A DNA stretch of 64,000 bases from Leadbetterella sp964423865 (GTDB lineage: Bacteria > Bacteroidota > Bacteroidia > Cytophagales > Spirosomataceae): assembly GCA_964423865.1 (NCBI GenBank), contig CAYRGN010000008.1, forward strand, positions 33,991-97,990. The letters run 5' to 3'. Each line of letters begins with the position of its first letter. The first letter of the stretch is position 1. Below the pieces are notes generated by a model. The model was not told the origin of the DNA. It did no database searches and saw only the letters and a list, made by a program, of their open reading frames with translations. A program made the position numbers and the translations under genes. This document shows positions 26,216-34,635 of the stretch, in pieces.

Positions 26216-26974
26216 ATGAGCAGAACGGCATTGATTACAGGCGCAAGTTCGGGAATTGGGGCAGCCACCGCCCGGGCCCTGGCAGCCACCGGAATTGACC
26301 TGGTGATTTGTGGAAGAAGAACCGAAAGGCTGGAAGCCCTCAAGCAGGAACTGTCGCCCCGGGTGAAAGTCTTTGTTTTGACCTTTGATGTGGGAGATTA
26401 CGCGCAGGTGAAAGCAGCTATTGACTCCCTGCCTCCGGAATTCGCGGGGATTGATATCCTGGTGAATAACGCCGGCAACGCCCACGGACTTGGGGCCATT
26501 CAGGACGGAGACCTGGACGACTGGACCCGGATGATAAACAGCAATGTGCTGGGCCTCTTGCACGTATCTAAATGTCTGATGAAGCGCATGACCGAGCGGG
26601 GTAGCGGACATATTGTGAACATCAGTTCGGTGGCCGGAAAGCATGTGTATGAAAACGGAGGGGTATACTGTGCCACCAAACACAGTGTGGAAGCCATTAG
26701 CGAAGCCATGCGGAAAGACCTCACCGCCTTCGGTGTGAAAGTGACCAACATAGCGCCCGGGGCGGTAGAAACTGAATTTTCCCTGGTGCGATTCAAAGGA
26801 GACGAAGAGCGTGCCGAAAAAGTGTACGAAGGCTTTGAACCCCTGAAGGCGGAAGATATTGCCGACGCCATCGCTTACTGTGTGAATGCCCCAGACCATG
26901 TGACCATTGCCGATATGACCCTCTACGCTAAAACCCAGTCATCTCCTACCACCATTTACCGTAAACCCAGGTGA
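26216..26974 (+). CDS. SDR family NAD(P)-dependent oxidoreductase
   Basis: 252 residues, classical short-chain dehydrogenase: cofactor motif TGASSGIG (residues 9-16), RR after strand 2 suggesting NADP preference, NNAG, the catalytic Ser in NISSVAG and YCATK near residue 154. Resembles the YdfG/3-hydroxy-acid dehydrogenase (serine dehydrogenase) type. Cytoplasmic. The stop overlaps the GTG start of the next gene (GTGA), so they are coupled. Substrate unknown. Confidence 0.9.
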   Translation: MSRTALITGASSGIGAATARALAATGIDLVICGRRTERLEALKQELSPRVKVFVLTFDVGDYAQVKAAIDSLPPEFAGIDILVNNAGNAHGLGAIQDGDLDDWTRMINSNVLGLLHVSKCLMKRMTERGSGHIVNISSVAGKHVYENGGVYCATKHSVEAISEAMRKDLTAFGVKVTNIAPGAVETEFSLVRFKGDEERAEKVYEGFEPLKAEDIADAIAYCVNAPDHVTIADMTLYAKTQSSPTTIYRKPR

Positions 26975-29784
26975 TACGCGCTTTACACCAGATTATCAAT
27001 CCGGACAGGGTAAAAGATCAGTACATCGACCGGGTGTCGTATGCCTCCGACGCCGGTTTTTATTACCTGGTGCCGAAAGCCGTGGTGCAGCCCGACTGTG
27101 AAGAAGAAATCATCCGTTTGTTTGCGTTTTCCCGGGAGTTGAAAGTTCCCCTCGTTTTCAGGGGCGGGGGTACCAGCTTGTCGGGACAAGCCGTGACCGA
27201 CGGCATACTGGTGGATCTTTCCCGCTTCTGGAAGCAGGTGGAAGTGGAAGAAGGCGGTACGCGGGTGCGGGTGCAGCCGGGCATTACCGGTGCTATGGTG
27301 AACGCCCGTCTGAGGAAATTCGCCCGCAAGATCGGGCCGGACCCCTCCAGCATAGGCGCCGCCATGATGGGCGGGATTCTCTCGAACAACGCCAGCGGCA
27401 TGTGTTGCGGGGTGGCACAGAATTCCTACCATACCCTGCGGTATATCCGTTTTATTTTGCCCGACGGTAAAGTGTTTTCTACCGAAAATCGGGACGATTA
27501 TCCCCGTTTCGAGCAGGAATGTGCCGAATTGTGCGATACTTTACGGCATTTAAAGCGGCAGGTTACCGAAAATACGGCTTTGAATCGCCGGATCCGGGAC
27601 AAGTACCGCATCAAAAATACGGTAGGCTACGGCTTGAATTCCTTTATTGATTTTGATGAGCCTCTCGATATTTTCGCTCACCTGCTGATAGGGGGGGAAG
27701 GCACCCTGGCGTTTATTTCGGAGGCGATACTCGATACCGTACCCGATCAGCCCTTTAAGTCGACCGGTCTCCTGTATTTTACCGATATTTTTTCCGCCTG
27801 CCAGGCCATTCAACCTCTGATTGAGACTGGTGCGGCCATGGTGGAGCTGATGGACCGGGCCTCTCTCCGCTCGGTGGAAGATCTGGAAGGTATGCCGGCA
27901 GCAGTAAAAACCCTGCCACCGGGCGCCTCGGCCCTCCTGGTAGAGTTCCAGGAAGATACACCCGAAAGCCTGGAGGATACGGTAAGTCGTTTTGAAAGTC
28001 TTCTCGGTACATTCAGCCTGCTTGAAATGCCTGAATTTACACGTAATCCCGCTACCCAGGCTTTTTATTGGAAAGTCAGGAAAGGATTGTTTCCGGCGGT
28101 GGGCGCGGTGAGGGCAAGCGGCACCACGGTGATCCTGGAAGACGTGGCTTTCCCCCTTCCTCGCCTGGGGCACGCCATAATCGATATCCAGGCGCTTTTT
28201 GTGAAGCACGGGTACGACAACGGGATCATCTTCGGCCATGCGAAAGACGGCAATATCCATTTTGTGGTGACCCAGACGTTCGCTACCGGGCAGGAGATCG
28301 CCCGCTACGACGCCTTCATTCGTGAAGTGGTGGAGCTTGTGGTGAAAAAATACGACGGCGCACTGAAGGCCGAACACGGCACGGGCCGGAATATGTCGCC
28401 TTTTGTGGAAACCGAATGGGGAGGGGAGGCGTACACCATCATGAAGAGCCTGAAGCAGGCAGCTGACCCGCTTAACCTGCTTAACCCCGGCGTGATTATC
28501 AATGCGCATGCTGATGCCCACCTGCGCGACCTGAAACGAATGCCTACCGTAGAAGAAGAGGTGGATAAATGCATTGAATGCGGATTCTGTGAGCCCAGTT
28601 GTCCGTCGCGCCAGCTCACCACTTCTCCCCGCCGACGCATTGTGGTGCGCCGCGTGCTGGAAAATCTCAGGGTAGAGGGCAAAAACGAAGAATACCGGGA
28701 GCTGACCCGGCAGTTTCAGTACGAGGGAATCGACACCTGCGCCCTGGACGGCCTCTGCGCGGTAAACTGCCCCGTAGACATCAACACCGGCGATCTGGTC
28801 AAGCGCCTGCGGGTAGACGCCCATTCGGCCCTGGCCAACCGCGTGGCCCTGCAAACGGCCCGAAACTTTGGGGGCCTGGTCAGCCTGTTACGGTGGGGAA
28901 TCGGCGCCGGCCATGCCGCCAACCGCTGGTTCGGTACCCAAACCATGCGAAACCTGACCGGTGGCATCCGTCGGTTTGTGCCGGCTATGCCGCTTTGGTC
29001 TGCACAGATAGCACATCCGCCACGCCTGAATTTCAGGGAAGATCCAGATCCCGATATCGTCTATTTTCCATCCTGCATTACCCGCATGATGGGTACCTAC
29101 CCGGGGAAATCCCGCAATCTTATCGATACGTTCTATAGTGTTTGCGATAAAGCCGGAGTAAAAACACGCGTAATCAAGCAGGTAGAAAGCAGCTGCTGCA
29201 GCCAGATGTATTCTTCCAAGGGATACAAAGACGCCTATCATTTCAAGGCCAATGAAGTAATGGAACGCATGTGGGTGTCTTCCGAAGAAGGAAAGCTGCC
29301 GGTGGTGATGGATGTGACCTCATGCGAATATACCCTGAAGCATATTTACCCTGTACTTTCCCCCGAAAATAAAAAACGATACCCCCGGCTTATCGTTTGG
29401 GACAGTGTGGAATTCCTCCATAAAATAGTACTCCCCCGTGTAGAGGCAGACGTGCTAAAAGACAAAGTGGTACTGCACCCCGTGTGTTCTCTCGAAAAGA
29501 TGAAGACCGGGTCGCTTTTTGCCGATATCGCCCGGAAATTTGCCCGGGAAGTGGTGGTGCCGCTCCAGGCAGGCTGCTGCGGTATGGCGGGTGACCGCGG
29601 CTTTTTATTTCCTGAACTTACGGCTTCGGCCACCCTTCCGGAAGCCACCGAAGTGTGCGGGCATACAGGGGTAGACGGGTATTACTCTTCTACCAAAACC
29701 TGCGAAATGGCCATGACTGAGGCTGTTGGCAAAGACTATGAGGCCATACTCTACCTGGTAGACGAGTGTGTAGGGGGAAAGTGA
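26971..29784 (+). CDS. FAD-binding and Fe-S-binding oxidoreductase (GlcD-GlcF/D-lactate dehydrogenase fusion type)
   Basis: 937 residues from GTG at 26971 (overlapping the SDR stop). Residues about 1-230: PCMH-type FAD domain (FRGGGTSLSGQAV, PSSIGAAMMGGILSNNASGM). About 240-515: FAD-oxidase C domain ending HGTGRN and LLNPGVI. About 530-605: two 4Fe-4S motifs, CIECGFCEPSC (from C534) and CALDGLCAVNCP (from C590). About 690-937: two CCG-like domains (SSCCSQMYSS, AGCCGMAGDRG). Oxidises a 2-hydroxy acid such as D-lactate or D-2-hydroxyglutarate and passes electrons to quinone. Substrate not decidable by eye. Confidence 0.9.
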   Translation: MIRALHQIINPDRVKDQYIDRVSYASDAGFYYLVPKAVVQPDCEEEIIRLFAFSRELKVPLVFRGGGTSLSGQAVTDGILVDLSRFWKQVEVEEGGTRVRVQPGITGAMVNARLRKFARKIGPDPSSIGAAMMGGILSNNASGMCCGVAQNSYHTLRYIRFILPDGKVFSTENRDDYPRFEQECAELCDTLRHLKRQVTENTALNRRIRDKYRIKNTVGYGLNSFIDFDEPLDIFAHLLIGGEGTLAFISEAILDTVPDQPFKSTGLLYFTDIFSACQAIQPLIETGAAMVELMDRASLRSVEDLEGMPAAVKTLPPGASALLVEFQEDTPESLEDTVSRFESLLGTFSLLEMPEFTRNPATQAFYWKVRKGLFPAVGAVRASGTTVILEDVAFPLPRLGHAIIDIQALFVKHGYDNGIIFGHAKDGNIHFVVTQTFATGQEIARYDAFIREVVELVVKKYDGALKAEHGTGRNMSPFVETEWGGEAYTIMKSLKQAADPLNLLNPGVIINAHADAHLRDLKRMPTVEEEVDKCIECGFCEPSCPSRQLTTSPRRRIVVRRVLENLRVEGKNEEYRELTRQFQYEGIDTCALDGLCAVNCPVDINTGDLVKRLRVDAHSALANRVALQTARNFGGLVSLLRWGIGAGHAANRWFGTQTMRNLTGGIRRFVPAMPLWSAQIAHPPRLNFREDPDPDIVYFPSCITRMMGTYPGKSRNLIDTFYSVCDKAGVKTRVIKQVESSCCSQMYSSKGYKDAYHFKANEVMERMWVSSEEGKLPVVMDVTSCEYTLKHIYPVLSPENKKRYPRLIVWDSVEFLHKIVLPRVEADVLKDKVVLHPVCSLEKMKTGSLFADIARKFAREVVVPLQAGCCGMAGDRGFLFPELTASATLPEATEVCGHTGVDGYYSSTKTCEMAMTEAVGKDYEAILYLVDECVGGK

Positions 29785-30002
29785 ATGGATCCGCACCTTT
29801 AAAATTTCTTTCTATTTCGTATGGTTTTCACCTTTTAATGCAGGTTTTTATTTGAACACGCTGTTAACCAGCGGGTAAGATTTTTTTTTAACTCCGGGCA
29901 ACCCATTGGCCTCAGAAAGCATCTCTGTAATAACACAAAGCCATTTATACTTTCATACTTACCGTCTGTAAAATAGAAGTGGCGAAGCGTTCCGGACGAA
30001 TA

Positions 30003-30010
30003 TAATTTTG
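30003..30010 (+). promoter_or_regulatory. promoter -7 element TAATTTTG before the barrel gene at 30106
   Basis: Perfect TAnnTTTG match; a start about seven bases downstream would give an 89-base leader that contains the hairpin at 30060-30086. The rest of the 29785-30105 gap shows nothing else I can support. Confidence 0.45.
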
Positions 30011-30059
30011 AAAACAAATAAGGCCGAAAGGCTGAGCTATTACTTATTAATGTGGTGAA

Positions 30060-30086
30060 ACGTTCAAAGCGTGGTGCTTTGAACGT
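30060..30086 (+). promoter_or_regulatory. 11-bp perfect leader hairpin before the barrel gene
   Basis: acgttcaaagc (30060-30070), loop gtggt, gctttgaacgt (30076-30086): 11 perfect pairs and a five-base loop, ending 19 bases before the ATG at 30106. There is no U-tract, so it is not a terminator; position suggests control of translation initiation, mRNA stability or protein binding. Confidence 0.6.
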
Positions 30087-30105
30087 GGAGCTAAACCGTA
30101 TACCA

Positions 30106-32622
30106 ATGAAAAAGCTATTACTAACAATTGCAGGCGTATTTACGCTGATGTCCTCCGTTTTTGCTCAGAATTCCGGTAAGATCCGGGGTACCGTATGGGA
30201 TGAAAATAACCAGGTACTTTCTTTTTCCAATGTTTTTCTGCTGGCAGGCGCCGACTCCTCCCTGGTCAAGGCCGCCCTGGCGGATGAACAGGGGAACTTT
30301 ATGTTTGATGAACTGGCCTTTGGAGCGTATTTTGTGTCGGCCTCTATGGTGGGTTATGAAAAAAACCTGACGCCCCGCCTGGTGCTTTCCGCAGAAAACC
30401 AAGTGGTGAGCCTCGACAGGCTGGTATTGAAATCCAGCGCTACCGTATTGAAAGACGTGACGGTGACGGCCAAAAAACCCCTGCTGGAACAACACGCCGA
30501 TAAGTTGGTCATGAACGTGGAAAGCAGCATTGTCAGTGCCGGAAGTACCGCCATGGAAGTGCTGCAAAGAGCGCCGGGAGTTTCTATTGACCAGAACGAT
30601 AACATCAGCCTGAAAGGAAAGCAGGGCGTGCAGATCTATATGGACGGGAAACCCACCTATATGACCCAGGAACAACTGGCCAATCTCCTGAAAAACATGG
30701 CCAGCGATCAGATTGAGAAAATCGAAATTATCACCAACCCTTCTTCCCGCTATGACGCGGCCGGTAATTCGGGCATTATCAACCTGGTGATTAAAAAGAA
30801 CAAGAACTTCGGTACCAACGGAAGCCTGACCCTGGGCGGCGGACTGAGCCTTCCCCCGGCCATCGCGGAAGGAATAGAAGGGAATATGCCCAAATATAAC
30901 CTCAGCCTCAACCTGAATAACCGCCAGGGAAAATTCAATACCTTCGGGAACGTCAGTTATCGGGCCGGACAAAATTACGGCGTTAATAAGTTCTTCCGTA
31001 CACTGGATAACCGTACTTTTGACCAGTATTCTCTTCGTTATACCCAGTCGAACGGGCTTTCTGCCCGGGTAGGAACCGACTTTTTTGCTACCAAAAAGAC
31101 GACCATCGGGGTATTGTTGAACGCCAACCTGGGGAAATGGGAATCGTCAGAGCCCATGGAGAATAATACCATTATCCGTGACAATGAGCAGCTTACTTCT
31201 TCCCTTTTTACCCATTCCAGTCCGAGTATAGCCTGGTCGAATATTACGTTCAATACCAACTTCAGGCATATATTCAACGACAAAGGACAGGAAATTACCG
31301 CGGACCTGGACTATTCTGTGTACGATAATAAAAGTAAGGAAAGAGGAATGATTACCGAATTCTTTGACCAGGAAGGTCTGGCCGTGGGCGATAAACTTAC
31401 GGTAACTAGTAACATTCCGAATAAATTCAATATCATAGCGGCGAAGGCAGACTATAGCTTGCCGCTCTCTGAATCGAACGCCAAAGTGGAAGCCGGGGTG
31501 AAGTCCAGCTTCGTAAAGTCAGACAACGATATTCGTTTTTTCAATGACGGGGCCATCGATATGGGGCGGAGTAACCACTTTATCTATACCGAAAATATCA
31601 ACGCGGCCTATGCCAATTTCAATAAGAAACTGAACGACAAATGGAGTCTTCAGGGGGGCGTGAGAATGGAACATACCGTTTCCAAAGGGGAGTCTCTTAC
31701 TCTGAAAGAGCAGAAAGACCGGAAGTATCTGAACGTTTTTCCGAGCCTGTATATCACCCATATCCTTAACAAAGACAATACCCTGAATTTCAATTACAGC
31801 AGGCGGATAGACCGGCCCGATTACAAGAGCCTGAATCCCTTCATTTTCTTCCTGGATCCGTATACATACGAATTAGGGAATGAATACCTGCGGCCCCAGC
31901 TTACTGACGCAGTAGAGGTCTCCCATACGCTTAAACAAGCCATAGTGACTTCCATAGGCTACAGTTATACCAATGATTACTTCTCCCAGATTGTGAAAAA
32001 TGCGCGCAATGAACCTGAAATCCTGGAGAAACTGATTCAGTATAATCCTAACGTGGAGATTGACCCGAACAATGTGTCGTTTGCTATCCGGGAGAACATC
32101 GGTTCACGCCAGAATTTCAATGCCGGGGTGAGTTTTCCGGTGAAAGTGAGCAAGTGGTGGAACATGAACAATAACCTGTCTGCGTTTTATGCCATTTACA
32201 AGGGAGAACTGCTGGGCGATGTGTTGCACGTGACGAATTTCGGCTATAATTTGTTTACCAGCCAGAATTTCGTGCTGGGCAAGGGATGGAATGCAGAGGC
32301 TTCTATGTGGTACAATTCACCCCAGATTGAGGGTACATTTTCAGGCCGGGAGATTTATGCCATTAATGCCGGGGTTTCCCGCTCGCTCTGGAAAAACAAA
32401 GGGAGCCTTCGTTTGAATGTGAACGATATCTTCGCTACGGCCCGCTGGAGAGGCGAAACCAACTTCGGCGGGGTGCAGATGAATATCAGTAACGTTTGGG
32501 ACAGCCGTGCGGTGAGGGCTACCCTTGTGTACCGTTTCGGTAACCAGAATGTAAAAAGCGCCCGCAACCGCCAAACCGCCACCAGCGCAGAACAGAAGCG
32601 CGTAGGCAGCGAGGGAAATTAA
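30106..32622 (+). CDS. outer-membrane beta-barrel receptor (TonB-dependent-like, OMP_b-brl_3 family)
   Basis: 838 residues from ATG 30106 (signal peptide MKKLLLTIAGVFTLMSSVFAQ), chosen over an in-frame GTG 54 bases upstream. An N-terminal carboxypeptidase-regulatory-like domain (about 24-105), a plug domain (about 120-240: VLQRAPGVSIDQNDNISLKG, EIITNPSSRYDAAGNSGIINLV), then a large barrel with the typical NYSRRIDRPDYKSLNPF repeat and a C-terminal aromatic strand. Outer membrane. The adjacent LytS/LytTR pair may regulate it. Ligand unknown. Confidence 0.9.
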   Translation: MKKLLLTIAGVFTLMSSVFAQNSGKIRGTVWDENNQVLSFSNVFLLAGADSSLVKAALADEQGNFMFDELAFGAYFVSASMVGYEKNLTPRLVLSAENQVVSLDRLVLKSSATVLKDVTVTAKKPLLEQHADKLVMNVESSIVSAGSTAMEVLQRAPGVSIDQNDNISLKGKQGVQIYMDGKPTYMTQEQLANLLKNMASDQIEKIEIITNPSSRYDAAGNSGIINLVIKKNKNFGTNGSLTLGGGLSLPPAIAEGIEGNMPKYNLSLNLNNRQGKFNTFGNVSYRAGQNYGVNKFFRTLDNRTFDQYSLRYTQSNGLSARVGTDFFATKKTTIGVLLNANLGKWESSEPMENNTIIRDNEQLTSSLFTHSSPSIAWSNITFNTNFRHIFNDKGQEITADLDYSVYDNKSKERGMITEFFDQEGLAVGDKLTVTSNIPNKFNIIAAKADYSLPLSESNAKVEAGVKSSFVKSDNDIRFFNDGAIDMGRSNHFIYTENINAAYANFNKKLNDKWSLQGGVRMEHTVSKGESLTLKEQKDRKYLNVFPSLYITHILNKDNTLNFNYSRRIDRPDYKSLNPFIFFLDPYTYELGNEYLRPQLTDAVEVSHTLKQAIVTSIGYSYTNDYFSQIVKNARNEPEILEKLIQYNPNVEIDPNNVSFAIRENIGSRQNFNAGVSFPVKVSKWWNMNNNLSAFYAIYKGELLGDVLHVTNFGYNLFTSQNFVLGKGWNAEASMWYNSPQIEGTFSGREIYAINAGVSRSLWKNKGSLRLNVNDIFATARWRGETNFGGVQMNISNVWDSRAVRATLVYRFGNQNVKSARNRQTATSAEQKRVGSEGN

Positions 32623-32628
32623 GGCATG

Positions 32629-32657
32629 AGTTCCCGGGGGCGCCGCTCCCGGGAACT
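32629..32657. terminator. bidirectional terminator between convergent genes
   Basis: agttcccggg (32629-32638) and its exact complement cccgggaact (32648-32657) with a nine-base loop, seven bases after the barrel stop and touching the stop codon of the convergent LytTR gene. Confidence 0.75.
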
Positions 32658-33376
32658 TACCCCATTCTCTTCTGCTCCACTATTTCCCTTACCGCTTTCT
32701 TATAGCTATCGCTCACCGGTAGGAAAATATCGCCTATCTGTACCTTCTCCTTGTCCAGGGCGTCAATGGCCTGAAGGGCTACAATGTACGAATTATGAAT
32801 ACGGATAAAGCGGCTTTGAGGTAGCTGAGCTTCCAGTGATTTCATGGTTTGAAGACTCACGATCTTCCGTCCCGGTACGTGGATAGCCACATAATCTTTC
32901 AGGCCTTCGATATACCGGATATCCGAGAGGTCTACCCGGATGTAGCGGGTGCCGTCTTTGACAAAGATATAATCCTCCCGGGCTTCGCCCGCGGAAGGAG
33001 GGGGCGTGGCTTCCGTTTTGTGAAGTCGCTGGGCCGCTTTTTCCACCCCTTTTAAAAACCTTTCGAAACTGATGGGTTTAATGAGGTAATCTACCACGTC
33101 AAGGTCGTATCCTTCCAGGGCGTATTCTGAATAGGCGGTGGTGAAAATGACCAGGGGGAGGTTCTGTACAATTTTCAGGAGGGAAATGCCCGTTACCCCC
33201 GGCATCTGTATATCGGAGAACATCAGGTCTACCGCGTTTTCCCGCAAATATTCTATGGCTTTCACGGGGTCTGCGAAACTCCCTTTCAGTTCGAGGTAGG
33301 GTACCTTTCCTACATGATTTTGCATCAGGTTCATCCCCAGGGGCTCGTCTTCTACGATAATGCAGGTAATTTTCAT
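32657..33376 (-). CDS. LytTR-family response regulator
   Basis: 239 residues: receiver domain with E9-D10-E11, phosphoacceptor D55 (LMFSDIQMPG), then a LytTR DNA-binding domain (about 140-235: DYIFVKDGTRYIRVDLSDIRYIEG, then FIRIHNSYIV). The ATG overlaps the kinase gene by four bases, so kinase and regulator are coupled. It converges on the barrel gene at 30106 and is divergent, via its kinase, from the barrel gene at 34636; both are candidate targets. Confidence 0.93.
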   Translation of the reverse strand: MKITCIIVEDEPLGMNLMQNHVGKVPYLELKGSFADPVKAIEYLRENAVDLMFSDIQMPGVTGISLLKIVQNLPLVIFTTAYSEYALEGYDLDVVDYLIKPISFERFLKGVEKAAQRLHKTEATPPPSAGEAREDYIFVKDGTRYIRVDLSDIRYIEGLKDYVAIHVPGRKIVSLQTMKSLEAQLPQSRFIRIHNSYIVALQAIDALDKEKVQIGDIFLPVSDSYKKAVREIVEQKRMG

Positions 33377-34404
33377 GTCAGATCAAGGGTTAAGTAGACC
33401 TTATAGGTATGCGGGTCTTCCGTAATTTTCAGGGTATGTTTCCCCGGGTAGCTAAGTTCCAGCCTTCTTTTTACGTTTTGTAGACCGATACCTGACTTTT
33501 CTTTGGCATCCGGGTTCTCCGGTTTGCTGTTTTCCGCTGTAAAAGTAAGCAAAGTAGGTGTAGTGTCTATCTTCACCCGGATAAAACCGTCGGAACTGTG
33601 ATTGTTCAGGCCGTGCTTAAAGGCGTTTTCCAGGAAAGTATTCAGGATGAGGGGGACAATCCGGATAGACGCCACAGGGCCGCTGGTTTCATAGCTGATG
33701 GGTATTTGTTTGTCTATCCGCATCTTTTCCAGTTCAATAAAATTCTGCATGTATTCGATTTCCTGCTGCAAAGAAACCTTGGGCCGGTTGGAGTCGTAGA
33801 GCATATACCGCATCATCCGGGAGAGTTTGACAATGACTTCGGGGGTGTTGGGCGACTGCACCGTGGCCAGGTAATAAAGACTGTTCAGGGTATTGAACAG
33901 GAAATGAGGGTTGATCTGTTCTTTCAGGAAACGGAGTTCGCTGTTGAGTTTTTCGTTTTCTACCTCCTGCTTCCGGGCCTCAATACCAAACCATTCTTCC
34001 ACAAACCGGAACATGCTGATAAATACTACAATGAACAGCACGGTCACCGAATAATGAATCATAAACCGAACCGACGAAAACATTTCGTGTATGCGGGTAC
34101 CTTCCGAGCCGGCTCTCTTGATAAAAATATAGGTGCCGGTTACGAGGAAAAAGAAGAAAAGGAAAGTCAGGAGATACTTCATGAACCAGTGGTCTTTCAG
34201 GAAGCGGGGAAGGAGAAAACTGTAGTTGATGTATACGATAAGCGCTACAAACAGGATATGTACGGCGGTTTCTACGAGCGACTCCGCCGTGGGGCGCTCC
34301 TTGCCCGCTCCAAAACTCACTTGGTAAAAAAAGAAAGAAAAATACGCCGCCCAAAAGGTCAGATGAATAAGGGGGATCTTATGTTTATTAAAAAAGTCTT
34401 GCAT
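33373..34404 (-). CDS. LytS/YehU-type sensor histidine kinase
   Basis: 343 residues with four membrane helices in the first 130 residues, a short coiled-coil linker (about 140-160) and a His_kinase domain with LKEQINPHFLFNTLNSLYYLA (H167), followed by a HATPase domain (LILNTFLENAFKHGLNN; SGIGLQNVKRRLELSYPG). It lacks a large periplasmic domain, so the stimulus is probably sensed in the membrane. Expected partner is the LytTR regulator whose gene overlaps its 3' end. Confidence 0.92.
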   Translation of the reverse strand: MQDFFNKHKIPLIHLTFWAAYFSFFFYQVSFGAGKERPTAESLVETAVHILFVALIVYINYSFLLPRFLKDHWFMKYLLTFLFFFFLVTGTYIFIKRAGSEGTRIHEMFSSVRFMIHYSVTVLFIVVFISMFRFVEEWFGIEARKQEVENEKLNSELRFLKEQINPHFLFNTLNSLYYLATVQSPNTPEVIVKLSRMMRYMLYDSNRPKVSLQQEIEYMQNFIELEKMRIDKQIPISYETSGPVASIRIVPLILNTFLENAFKHGLNNHSSDGFIRVKIDTTPTLLTFTAENSKPENPDAKEKSGIGLQNVKRRLELSYPGKHTLKITEDPHTYKVYLTLDLT

Positions 34405-34635
34405 TTTCGTCTGAAATTATATCGAAAGTAACACTTTTAAAATGAAAATATTTCTGATAATCAAGGTATTATTTATAAATGCCCTTAAACATTCGACACT
34501 TGGGCGCTTTTGATCTACCGATGCCCGCTTTTCCCGAAATGCCCAACCGTAGAGAATTTCAGGGCAGGGGTCTAAAACAAAATTCTGGTGTTTTTTTTCT
34601 CTTTTCCTTTGTGTCGAAATTAAAAGGACAAAAAA

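Noticed and set aside
27550..28854. 434-codon open frame antisense to the FAD/Fe-S gene
   Set aside because: The sense gene has every expected motif; the antisense frame has no recognisable domain and His/Gln/Arg-rich shadow composition.
29835..30017. 60-codon minus-strand frame before the barrel gene
   Set aside because: No promoter, no recognisable sequence, and it overlaps the likely promoter of the barrel gene.
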